A stretch of 38,006 nucleotides of DNA, from the NCBI GenBank assembly GCA_003427395.1, contig BFEA01000119.1:1331659-1369664 (forward strand), in the 5' to 3' direction. This DNA is from Chara braunii (lineage: Eukaryota; Streptophyta; Charophyceae; Charales; Characeae). The notes below the pieces were generated by a model. It made no database searches. It saw only the letters and a program-made list of their open reading frames with translations, and was not told the origin of the DNA. Shown piece after piece: positions 19,735 to 28,848 of this stretch (within the stretch, counting starts at the first letter, position 1; the number at the start of each line of letters is the position of its first letter). Position numbers and translations under genes: made by a program.

Positions 19735-19746
19735 CAGGCCAAAAAT
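19631..19746 (+). repeat. 58-bp tandem duplication at the LTR terminus
   Basis: Units 19631-19688 and 19689-19746 repeat GGGCCCCTCGTGATTTTCTC followed by the GC hairpin GCCCGCCTTCACTTAGGGCGGGC-type core. A partial third unit (GGGCCCC) begins at 19747. It duplicates the LTR end including its hairpin. Confidence 0.9.
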
Positions 19747-20446
19747 GGGCCCCTTAGGCCAGCCGAGAGCCAAATCCTCGCACTGCTTTGGAACTATACA
19801 AAACTGAAAAGGCCGATTTCTAGTGTCCTGCCTAATTAGTGTTTCGCCCATCAGAAGCTGATCACAGTTTTCCACAAGTGGTCAACGGGGACCCCCCTTT
19901 CAATCAGGAATTAACCCCCCAAGCGCTCTGTTAACCGCTTCTCCAGCTTTCTAGTGCTTGTTCCTGAGATCAGAAAAAAACTACAGACAAGAGAGCAAGT
20001 GCCACGGGCATGCTGAAGGGATGTGTGAGGTGGACAGGGGGCTGCCGACATGGCAGTTAACTATGCCATGTGGGATGCAAAAAACAAGCCAACACAGCCA
20101 ACAAAAGGCATTCCAGCAAAACAGCACACTGACTAAACTGCCAGTCGGAACTTAGCAATAGATGCAATCACAAACCATCCCTTACAGGAACTTCAAAGTC
20201 CAAGAACAGGGAGGAAAAGGATGTATGCCATGCCCCAGACAGAAGAGATGAGACTGTGCAAATTCTCTTACAAGAAAACTCTTGACTGGTAGAAGAAGGA
20301 TGTATGTCAGGCCCTAGATGGACGCGGCATTGAATAATATCCGCCAGAAAATAAATGACTGGAAGGATTGGCTCCGCAGCTCTGACTCTTGTGAGCCTTC
20401 CCCCCCTCCCCCTTCGTGAAAGATATTGCCCCCCCATGAATTGTAC
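19747..20446. other. Intergenic, no recognisable gene
   Basis: No conserved frame and no repeat detected. It may be intron or flank of the gene to which the candidate exon at 20447-20545 belongs. Confidence 0.5.
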
Positions 20447-20545
20447 CTTCTGTTTGGCTTTCCATTCATCCCATGAAAGCCGGTTGTCACCCGGCTTGTA
20501 GTTGTTCAGCTCCATCACGCGCTTGATTTGCCATGGCTCTAGCTC
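20447..20545 (-). CDS. Candidate host-gene exon (33 codons)
   Basis: On the minus strand a T-rich stretch ending TTTTGCAG precedes 20545, and GTACAA follows 20447, giving canonical AG and GT splice borders. The 99 bases between are open in phase 0 at both ends. They encode a non-repetitive, protein-like segment containing ELEPWQIKRVMELNNYKPGD and then RLSWDEWKAKQK. Its amino-acid use is unlike the low-complexity chance ORFs around it. I do not recognise the protein and could not find the flanking exons. The frame upstream of the acceptor (FFPLFGGVLQ) is read through intron-like sequence. It could be a remnant captured by repeats. Confidence 0.45.
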
Positions 20546-21220
20546 CTGCAAAACCCCACCAAACAGGGGGAAGAACACATGCTACATGTCAAAGTCTCCC
20601 TCAGCAGAGTCAACAAGAATGTGCCTGTCATGATCTTCCTTCGGGGTTCATCATGTCATCGATGAGAACATACAAGAAATGACAAGCGAAACCGCATCGG
20701 AGCTTGGTTGCAGCCACAATCTTTCAGATGTTTGTTTGTTTTATTTTTCCTTTTTCTACTTTGTACCTTATCCACCAGACAACTAGACTAGGTTGAAGGA
20801 AGCATGTAAACTATTTTGAATTGGAGGCTTGTTTGTAGGGCTAGAGAACAGAGAACGATGGGGCCTATTTTGCACCAACTGGGGGCTAGTTTGGACAGAC
20901 TTCGCTTGTACAGAGGAACCTTTAGCTTTCCTAACATCTTCCCCCGAACACAATGTACCCTCATCATGACCGTACCAGACCGAAAAGATAGTTTGTAACT
21001 TTGTATAGTACACTCATGATCAGCACTGATTGTGTTTAGTGGAAGACGATAGGATGAAAAGATAGCTTGTATGCATTCATGAACAGTGCTCATTGTGTTT
21101 GGGGGAGGACAACAGAAACTATACTACCTTTTGCAAATGACCGCACTCGTAGGATATAATGCAGCAAACCATGGGGGTTATACTCGACAACTCTGGCCAG
21201 CGGGCTAGAGAATAAAAAAC
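20546..21220. other. Intergenic/intronic, no recognisable gene
   Basis: Short internal similarity is visible: CATTCATGAACAGTGCTCATTGTGTTTGGGGGA-like sequence near 21075 echoes CTCATGATCAGCACTGATTGTGTTTAGTGGA near 21011. Nothing coding is convincing. Confidence 0.4.
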
Positions 21221-21345
21221 TCTGGGGGGTTATTTTGGGGTCTATTCTGGGTGCTATTTTGAGCACTATTTGGGGGGCTATTGGGGGTGCTCTTCGGGGG
21301 TATACTTGGGGGGCTATTTGGGGGGCTATTTGGTGGTTATTTTTT
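21220..21345 (+). repeat. G-rich minisatellite (GGGGGCTATTTG-type)
   Basis: Irregular tandem copies of GGGGGGCTATTTG/GGGTGCTATTTTG, about 12-16 bases each, with many G4-G6 runs on the plus strand that could form G-quadruplexes. Confidence 0.8.
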
Positions 21346-21420
21346 ACTGCCGTCATTTGTGTAAAGAACTGTACCCTTCCCACACATTTGGCTTTTCTGA
21401 ACTGACGTAGCTTGGGGGCT

Positions 21421-21580
21421 AACAACACAGAAATTGCATAGACAACTGCATCCCCCCTACATTGTTTGGCTATTTCGGACTGACCTGGCTTGTGGGCCAA
21501 CAGCACAGAGATATTGCATAGAGAACTGCAGCCCTCCTAGATTGTTTGGCTATTTCGGACTGACCTGGCTTGTGGGCTAG
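21421..21580 (+). repeat. 80-bp tandem repeat
   Basis: Two units (21421-21500, 21501-21580) share ATTGTTTGGCTATTTCGGAC at 21461 and 21541. A more diverged unit precedes them (about 21345-21420). Confidence 0.88.
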
Positions 21581-21699
21581 AGCATAGGAAAACAAAACAA
21601 GGAGAGCTGTAGTCCTCCCACATGTTTGGCAACGTTTCATTACCTGCAGCCAAGGATCTGTGCAGACCGGACATAGAGCGACCTGCCGGTAGGAACAGA

Positions 21700-21970
21700 T
21701 CTGACAAGACGCTTGACCAACCTGCCAAGTGTATGCTCAACATGCATCTACCGACTCCTCTAGTACCTAACTATCTACATTCTCATACTCCGCAGAACTT
21801 CTCTGCCTTGGCCTCAGGCTGCAGTCTGACAAGATGCTGGACTCAACCTGCCAAGTGTATGCTCATCATGCATCTACCGACTCCTCTAGTACCTAGCTAT
21901 CTACATTCTCATACTCCCTCTTCGTCTTATTCCACAGAACTTCTCTGCCTTGGACTCAGGCTGCAGTCTA
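21700..21970 (+). repeat. ~125-bp tandem duplication
   Basis: Units start with TCTGACAAGA at 21700 and 21825 and share AACCTGCCAAGTGTATGCTC and ACTTCTCTGCCTTGG. The second copy carries a short insertion (CCTCTTCGTCTTATTC). Both read through without a meaningful protein. Confidence 0.88.
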
Positions 21971-22588
21971 TGTAGTAGACCAGACCTGCACCAGGGGGGG
22001 GGGGGTACCAGAAAGACCCTTCATGAGCTTGCCACGTGTCTGCACCTGAGATATCTACCTCCCCATACTCTATTCTCTCGCACTCTGATCAATCAGTCCA
22101 TAACTGCCTTAGTCACACAGCGCAGTCTATGGAGGAGAGACATACGCGGCAGTCTATGGAAACAACACATGTGGCGGCCTGCCCGTAGGGGAATGATTCC
22201 AACATGACCCCTAGTGACCCCTCGTGATCTTGCCACGTGTCTGCCCGATGCTGCATCTCTCTATCGTACCCTTAGTTCGGCAGCCATAGCTCTCACGACT
22301 AGTACAGTGTCCTCTCCAACTTCTCTCATACGGGGTGTCAGTTCATCCGAAGCTAGACTGCCGCCTGTAAACTACTGATAAGCTCTATCGACGGCTGGGT
22401 AGCTCTGTCTCACGGAACGCATGATTGGGGAGAGAGAGAGACAGAGAGGACCATTAATCCCAACGATGGTATTAGCAATCGCTATAAGAACCCACCCGAC
22501 ACCCTTAGCTTTTCTCCCCGATGGTGTCAATTTCAGCCACATGGCTCGATAAGATGCTGTTGGAGCAGCGACCGACATCTACCTACAA
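21971..22588. other. Intergenic, no recognisable gene
   Basis: Contains a G10 run at about 21997 and repeated short phrases (GACCCCT, TTGCCACGTGTCTGC at about 22030 and 22233). No gene is supported. Confidence 0.5.
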
Positions 22589-22618
22589 GAAAAGAGAGCG
22601 AGAAAGAGAGAGAGAGAC

Positions 22619-22655
<37 letters not shown>

Positions 22656-22740
22656 TACCTACTAGAAAAGAGAGAGACAGAGAGATACCTACTAGAAAAG
22701 AGAGAGACAGAGAGATACCTACTAGAAAAGAGAGAGAGGG
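22589..22740 (+). repeat. GA-rich array with 30-bp x3 minisatellite
   Basis: (GA)n is followed by three copies of a 30-bp unit starting at ACTAGAAAAG (22661, 22691, 22721), each containing AGAGAGAGACAGAGAGATAC. It abuts the end of the C1 3' LTR at 22741. Confidence 0.92.
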
Positions 22741-23030
22741 TGTGATGAGCGCGAGGCTGAGGGAGAGCCGAGGGAGAGGAGAGAGAGAGGGAGAGAGTGA
22801 GAGCACACACACACACTCACTCACTCGACACGACTGAGGATCGGACGCAGACACAGTGGCAAGGGCACAAAGTCGAAGTCTTGGATTCCGAATGCCGAAA
22901 CAGCAAGTCACACTGAGTACGAGTACAGCAGCTGAAAACTGGTACGAGACTGGTCCCCGTACTGTACAGGGAGCCGCTATAAGTACCGGTGACACGTACG
23001 GTACCAGGGGCATTTCCGCAAAAGCCCCGA

Positions 23031-23943
23031 TGAAATCAGACTCGCTATCTTTCTCACTTCATATGCATGTAAACAGGTTGCGCAGCAAACTGGCGACAAG
23101 CGCCCACTCAGAACTCAGAATTATGGTAACCAAGAGCGCAGTTCAGATACAAGTTCACTTCAAATGGCTATGGCGGCACAGCGCCGGTACAACTCTCTGT
23201 TCACACACACAGGATCACCCTGGATATCCCACAAGCATCACACTGTACACCCACGCACACACACATGCTACACCCTCCTATCAGCTATGGCGGCTATGGC
23301 CGCTGCTATCCCTATGGCTATGGCTAAGCCCTCCTTCTCGCCCACTTCGTCTTCGGGCTCACTGCAGACCACCTCGCACAAGTCACTGTGGCAGCGCTTC
23401 CGCATGGCTTACACAGGAATGAATGAATGGCCGGGCGCTGCCTCCTGATTTATACTTCTGTAGCTCGTTGGTCTGCCCCTTTCCCATGCCCGTGGTGCAC
23501 ACAGTCCCATGCGGTACTTGCTTGACTGGACTAGGACTGGGACTGCTGACTCAGCACGGGTGAACACCACCACTTGCCCACTTGCCTCAGCCTAAACGTG
23601 CGCAGCTTCGAAAGGCCAGTACCAGGACCTTCTGGAAGTTTCAGTCCTGGCCTTTCAGATACTGTAGCAGCTACGACCTTGACCTTTCAGGACTGCAGCA
23701 GCTACGACCTTGACCTTTCAGGGGTCCTACAGCTACGACTTCGAGGACTCCCTAAGACCACTATTCAACAGGTCTACAGATCGAACCCCTACAATCTCGA
23801 CAGTCTACGAACTGTGGGAACAGACACAGGTCGTGGGTTCAACTCCTAGGGTCGACACAGGTAATGTACACAGGTAAGGTAAGGTCTAGGGATCGAGCCC
23901 TGGGATCTGCATTCGCTATTGCGAATAGGTGAATACCGTTTCA
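23031..23943 (-). mobile_element. Solo LTR (family X) nested in C1 3' LTR
   Basis: Minus strand TGAAACGG...TGATTTCA, 913 bp, flanked by the 4-bp direct repeat CCGA (23027-23030 and 23944-23947). Comparison with the uninterrupted 5' LTR (GCCCCGAGGGCAG at about 28350) gives the exact empty site. It is homologous to the P1 LTR at 9182-10063 and keeps the TATA box. No internal retroelement sequence remains, so it is a solo LTR from LTR-LTR recombination. Confidence 0.9.
23448..23454 (-). promoter_or_regulatory. TATA box of the solo LTR
   Basis: The minus strand reads TATAAAT in the context AAGTATAAATCAGG, conserved with 9625-9631 of the P1 LTR. Confidence 0.6.
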
Positions 23944-24129
23944 CCGAGGGCAGAACTGAAAAATGTGGTATTTGAAAGTGGCGCCTGAATTGCAGCATGG
24001 CGCCAGTTGTCCAAAATCCGACGGTACCAAAGGAGGAGTTCGGAAAAAAGGGTGCCAGGCCGAAAACGGGATGCAGCAGAAACAGCAAAAAGATAGACCA
24101 GGGATCGAGCCCTGGCGGAGTCCGTAACA

Positions 24130-24144
24130 CTATCCCCTCCCTTT
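24130..24144 (-). other. Polypurine tract of chromovirus C1
   Basis: The minus strand reads AAAGGGAGGGGATAG immediately before the LTR start TGTTACGG. This is the expected site for priming plus-strand DNA synthesis and identifies the LTR at 22741-24129 as the 3' LTR. Confidence 0.85.
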
Positions 24145-24324
24145 GAAAGGCAACGTCCCGTCTGCCAAAACGCCAAGGAAACAAAAAGAGCTGTGAAGGA
24201 CGGGAGGGGGCCGATCACTGGTCAGAGAAGGAGAAAGGGAGTGATGCAAGTCACAGCGTATTCTGTCTGGTGTTCTGCACAGGTGAAGGTATGATGTGAC
24301 TGGGTGGGTCTATAGGGGAAGCTG

Positions 24325-24528
24325 AGCAATGTTCAGGGAACAGGGGATTTCTATTGATGTACTGGGTAGGGGGAAACGATGTTCAGGAAAACAGGGAATT
24401 TCTATTAATGTTCTAGTGGGTGAGGGAAACAATGGTCAGGGGAACAGGGAATTTCTATTGATGTTCTACTGGGTAAGGGGAACAATGGTCAGGGAAACAG
24501 GGATCTGCTAATGATGTTCTACAGGGTT
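24325..24528 (+). repeat. 50-53-bp tandem repeat, four units
   Basis: Units begin near GTTCAGG/GGTCAGG at 24331, 24381, 24434 and 24487, each followed by ACAGGGAATTTCTATTGATG-like sequence. It lies in the 3' non-coding part of C1. Confidence 0.9.
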
Positions 24529-25200
24529 GTCAAAGTCAGGAAAAAAATCAAAATGAAAATGTTTGTTCAGGAGGCAAGGGCTGGTGTGTCCGAAGGAGTC
24601 GGAAGCAGAATCTCATGTGGGGACAAAGTGTCCAACTGTCTTGAAAGGGGATCTGCAGCGGTCTTGATCAGGTCTTGGAGTAGGTGGTAGAACCGGTCTT
24701 CAGCGGCTGCGACAAGTAGACGTCCAAGAAGCGTAACAGTAGTTCAAATGTCCAGAGTCCAAGTGCTAGGGTGTGTCCGGTACATGAACTGCAATGAGGT
24801 CTGATTTGGAAGCAAGGAGGTCGCAGACTGATGCAAAAATCCATATCATAAGTTGCTGCTCTAGGAAGGCCACGAGTCGGGATGCCAGCCGATGAAACAG
24901 CATGGTGGCTAAACCAGCTGCATAATCTCCATGAACAGTGAGGCAGCAGGCCATCGTCCTCGTGCGCTAGCCATTAGATCCTTTATCGCCGGCATCGCGC
25001 AGGTTCACAAGCCTTGGACAAGAGAGACAAGGTACTGGAGAGGACAGATGGGACAAGGCTAGGCGAGGGCAAGGGCAGATCAGACATGAGGAATCGGGGT
25101 CGAGGGGAGGGTGGACTGAGTTCAACGGTGTGTGTAGAACGGGGTTGCGAGGTCGTAGCAAGGTTTATACATGGGTTTAGGGTTGTAGTTACGTGGGTGT
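24529..25200 (-). other. 3' non-coding region of C1
   Basis: Between the chromodomain stop and the internal tandem repeat. No convincing frame or motif. Confidence 0.5.
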
Positions 25201-27788
25201 CTAGGACATAGGAGTAGCACGATCATAGGCGCGGACAAGTTTCATGGCATTCTTGAGATTCGAGAGAGGTTCCCATGTAGATTCTTCGTCGGGGTATCCG
25301 GTCCATTTGACTTTGTATTCACTGATTGGTTCCGGGTGGTCAGATACCTGAGTAGTTCATCGACCTATGATTGCTTCAACAACGAATTCAGGGCCTGTGG
25401 GTAACATGATAGGTGGAGGTCTAGGATATGGGCGGTCAGCGAATTGAGGTGGGGATTCATGATATTCTTTCAAGTATTCGACTTGGAAGACCAGGTGGAC
25501 GCGGCTCATGTCGGGGGGGAGTTGGAGTTTGTTGTTGACGTCGGAGGTTTTTTCAATGATGGGGAAGGGTCTGAGCCATTTGTTCTAGAGTTTCTTTGAC
25601 AATCCATGTTCGGGTTCGAAGTGTTTGGCGGAGAGCCAGACTTTGCCCGTATGTGTTTGTTTATCTTGTTTGCTTGTTGTTCTTGTGTTATTTCAAGGGC
25701 TTCGGTTGCTTCTCTGAGGAGTCGATTCATTGTTGCTACCCATTCATTGAGGGAAGGGCAGGGTGTGGAGGGGTTGAGTTGCGAGGGAAGCAGGAAATCA
25801 GAGGGCAGGCGCGGATGGTAGCCAAGGTCAAGGTAGAATGGAGACATGTCAGTGGAAGGGACAAACAGTGTTGTTGTAGGTGATCTCGGCGGCGGTGAAC
25901 AACTGATCCCAATGGTGTTGATGCGGATGACAGTACTTCCGTAGGATTCTTTGGAGAGTATCGTTCATCTTCTCGGTTTGTCCATCGGTCTGTGGGTGGA
26001 ATGCAGTGTTATACTTGAGTGTAGTTCCGTAGGCGTTGAAGAGTTGTTTCCAGAATTGTGAGAGGAAAGGGGGATCGCGCTCGCTGATGATATTCTCAGG
26101 GAGGCCATCGTGGCATGAAACATGGTCGAAGAAGAGTAAGGCGATGTCTTTGGCGGTGTGCGAGGTGGTGCAAGGAATGAAGTGCGCGCGTTTGGTCGGG
26201 CGGCAGACAATGACGGAGATGCAATCATGCCCGCAGTCGGTCGTAGGGAGACTGCACGCGAAGTCCATGGAAATGGACTGCCACCGGTGAGTGGGGATGG
26301 GCAATGATTGGACTTTGTCCAGTTTGGCCCAATTCGAGGGATTGACAGCTTGACACATGGGACATGAACGAATGTATGTTTTGACGTCGGCGAGTAGAGA
26401 AGGCCAATAGAAGTAGCGGGAGATGGTGTCGAAGGTTTTCTAGAAACCGAGGTGACCTGCGGTCTTGGCGTCGTGGTGCTCGGCCAAGAGTTGGGTACGG
26501 AGACCACGTGTGTCAGGGATGCAAAGTCGGCGAGTGCCTTTGGTGTCGATGCAGAGTAGGTTGTCGTGGAGGGAGAAGTCAAGGACCGAGTCGAGGTTGC
26601 GAAGCTTGTTGTAGATAGAGGCGAAGTCTAAGCAAGAGAGGTAGCCTTGGGTGTAACGGCGATGGAGTGATGGGAGGAGTTGAATGTGAGTCATGGCGGC
26701 GTAGACCTTCTCAGGAGGCTTGTGGTCGGGGCGGCGAGAGAGGGCGTCGGCAACACGGTTGCTTTTGTCGGGTGTGCGGCAAATGGTGAATGTGAACTGG
26801 GCAAGGAAGTCGAGCCATCGAGCTTGGCGTGGGGTGATGTCTTTCTTGGTGAGGATGGAAGAAACGATGGTGTTGTCAGTGCGGATGGTGAAGTATTGCC
26901 CATTGAGTGGGCGCCAGACTGTGAGGGCATGAATCACGGCGAGGAGTTCCTTCTCGTTGGAGGGGTAATTCATCTCTGCGGGAAGGAGCTTCTTGTTTGC
27001 GAAGGTGATGGGGTATTCGCCGGTTGGAGCCTCGGGGTGAGTGGGCGAGTCCTTGATGGAGGGGGTCTCGGCGGTGTCGCGGGGGAAATGTTGGGACAGT
27101 ACAGCTCCAATGGCGAAGTCTGAGGCATCAGTAGTGACATAGAAATGGCGAGTGGGGTCGGCGATTTGAGGATAGGGGTCGTGTTGATGGTTTGCTTGAG
27201 GAAGTTGAACGTGTGTTAGTGGCGATTGTTCCAATTGAAGGGCTCGTCCTTGCGTGTGAGTTTGTGGAGAGGGTAAGAAATCTCGAAAAAGTTGCGAATG
27301 AACGAGCGATAGTAGTTGGCAAGGCCGAGGAAGGAACGGAGTTGGAGGAGGGTCTTGGGCGGGGGGTACTCGACGAGGGTTGTGACCTTCGAGGGGTCCA
27401 TACGGATGCCTTCAGTGGAGACAATGTGGCCAAGGTATTCAACGCTCGAAGCGGCAAACGTACATTTGCTGAGCTTGGCGTCGAATTTTTGCTCTCGGAG
27501 GATCAAGAGGACTTGGCGAATGTGTTGAAGGTGGGACTCAAAGGTGGGGCTAAAGATGAGGATGTCATCAAGGTACATGACGACACAGACTTCGAGGAGG
27601 TCACGAAAGATGTGATTCATGGTGGACTGGAATATGGCGGGGGCATTGGTGAGTCCGAAAGGCATTACAAGGAACTCCTAGTGCCCAAACCGAGAGCGGA
27701 ATGCGGTCTTGTGGGTGTCCTCCTCGCCGATACGGATCTGGTGGAAGCCACTGCGGAGGTCGATCTTGGTGAAATATTTTGTCTCTAA
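25201..27788 (-). pseudogene. pol: Chromovirus C1 Pol: RT, RNase H, integrase, chromodomain
   Basis: RT starts mid-domain ([15 protein letters not shown]), then MPFGLTNAPAIFQ, catalytic VVMYLDDILIF, YLGHIVSTEGI and LGLANYYRSFIRNF. RNase H: VTTDASDFAIGAVLSQ, KELLAVIHALTVWR, IRTDNTI, RVADALSRR. Integrase: zinc finger H/H...SCPMC, then the DDE residues in SMDFACSLP, SERDPPFL and PQTDGQTEKMND. The tail VHLVFQVEYLKEYHE leads to a C-terminal chromodomain (PEFVVEAIIG, YKVKWTGYPDEESTWEPLSN, ending at TAG 25201-25203). Lesions: TAG 27678, TAA 27216, frameshift near 27175, TAG 26440, +1 base near 25858, frameshift near 25650, TAG 25585, and TGA 25357 inside the chromodomain. Gag, protease and the RT fingers are missing. 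In intact relatives the chromodomain directs integration to particular chromatin. Confidence 0.93.
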
Positions 27789-27809
27789 AGAAAATTGTCG
27801 TCGATTACT

Positions 27810-28020
27810 TATCTGCGCGGAGGTAGCAACGACGATGATGAGGATGGCACATCGTGGCGACGAGGATGACGGGCATGGCGATGGTGACGTGGCACGACGA
27901 TGGCGATCGCGATGATGACAATGACGACGTGGCACGATGATGACTATCGCGACGATGACGATGATGAAGTGGCACGACGGCGACGATCACCACGATGATG
28001 CTGATGATGACCAGGTGGTG
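27810..28020. repeat. GAY/GAT trinucleotide-rich block
   Basis: Imperfect GAC/GAT triplets with repeated phrases such as GTGGCACGACGATGGCGAT and GACGATGACGATGATGA. It occupies the place of Gag, protease and RT N-terminus between PBS and RT, so it replaced or expanded within a deletion. The minus frame through it gives only low-complexity H/R/S sequence. Confidence 0.85.
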
Positions 28021-28055
28021 ACAACGAAGCAAGGTGGGTCGGGCGGGTTCGAACC

Positions 28056-28067
28056 GCTCCGATACCA
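28056..28067 (-). other. Primer-binding site of chromovirus C1
   Basis: The minus strand reads TGGTATCGGAGC, followed by GGTTCGAACCCG. The complementarity thus extends into a T-arm-like sequence, as a tRNA 3' half would (acceptor plus GTTCGAAC loop). It begins one base after the LTR end ...CGTCACA. Confidence 0.85.
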
Positions 28068-28068
28068 G

Positions 28069-28398
28069 TGTGACGAGCGCAAGGCTGAGGGAGAGCCAAG
28101 GGAGAGGAGAGAGAGGGAGAGACGGAGAGCACACACACACAAACACTCACTCGACACGACTGAGGGTCGGACGCAGACACAGTGGCAAGGGCACAAGGTC
28201 GAAGTCTTGGATTCCGAATGCCGAAACAGCAAGTCACACTGAGTCCGAGTACAGCAGCTGAAAATTGGTACGACATTGGTCCCCGTATTGTACGGGGAGC
28301 CGGTATAAGTACCGGTGACACGTACGGTACCAGGGGCATTTCTGCAAAAGCCCCGAGGGCAGAACTGAAAAATGCGATGTTTGAAAGTGGCACCCGAA
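28069..28398 (-). mobile_element. 5' LTR of chromovirus C1 (5'-truncated)
   Basis: Homologous to 22741-23030 plus 23944-24000. Similarity ends after GTGGCACCCGAATT at about 28398, so the first ~150 bases including the TG terminus are missing where E3 sequence begins. Confidence 0.85.
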
Positions 28399-28428
28399 TT
28401 AACTCAATGTCTTTTAGGTAGCCATTGA

Positions 28429-28848
28429 CTACCATGCATTGTTTGTTGGCACAAGTCGACTCCACAGGTCGACTGAGGCGCTACACTTCCCCTGTAAGCG
28501 CAGCCGTTCAACACAAGCGCGACTGATGAAGTTCCTCGTCGAACAAGTATCGTAGAAGGCCCCAGCCTTACGGCTGCCTATATCTACCTCGCCGATGAAC
28601 AACTCACCCTTGGGAGCTTTAGCCATGGTCGTCCAAGAAGCTAGTGGGTCCGATTTAGACCACTCCTCCTCTAGCTCCTCTAAGGACTCAAACACATTCA
28701 TCGAACAGAGGATCGATTGGTCCGAATGTGTTTGCGGGACGACGACAGAGTCAATAGCTTCGGCCATCTCTCGAGATGGTGAGGGTGTGTCCAACACCTC
28801 GACCCTAGCAGGAACATCCATAATTCCTACTGGCCCGAAGTGTTTCCC
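28429..28848 (-). pseudogene. pol: Element E3: protease with damaged active site
   Basis: Opened by the -1 slippery site at 28848. It has the linker GKHFGPVGI..., then HSDQSILCSMNVFESLEELE, then GELFIGEVDIGSRKAGAFYDTCSTRNFISRA. The retropepsin triad D-T/S-G is here D-T-C, so the catalytic loop glycine is lost and the enzyme would not be expected to work. The frame ends at about 28429 near the junction with the C1 LTR; RT and later domains are absent. Confidence 0.85.

Larger units (their letters stand above)
22741..24129 (-). mobile_element. 3' LTR of chromovirus C1, split by insertion
   Basis: Minus strand TGTTACGG (24129) to ...CTCATCACA (22741), with classical TG/CA termini. Without the 913-bp insertion and its 4-bp duplication the LTR is about 472 bp. 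It is preceded by a polypurine tract and matches the 5' LTR fragment at 28069-28398 on both sides of the insertion. Confidence 0.88.
22741..28398 (-). mobile_element. Chromovirus C1 (Ty3/gypsy) with nested solo LTR
   Basis: In minus-strand order: truncated 5' LTR (28398-28069), PBS (28067-28056), a GAY-repeat block where Gag and the RT N-terminus should be, RT, RNase H, integrase and chromodomain (27788-25201). Then a 3' non-coding region of about 1.06 kb, a polypurine tract (24144-24130) and the 3' LTR (24129-22741). The two LTRs share about 290 aligned bases with roughly 17-18 differences by eye, so the insertion is not recent, in keeping with its many stop codons. The 5' LTR lacks its first ~150 bases, being cut off at about 28398 next to E3 sequence, so no target duplication can be checked. 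Confidence 0.88.

Noticed and set aside
22741-24129. Solo LTR interpretation for the C1 left LTR
   Set aside because: A polypurine tract at 24130-24144 and a matching Pol, PBS and second LTR on the same strand make it the 3' LTR of C1.
28043-28067. tRNA-gene-like 3' half (GGGTTCGAACC...GCTCCGATACCA)
   Set aside because: No 5' half, D arm or anticodon arm is present. The position directly at an LTR end makes it a primer-binding site, not a tRNA gene.
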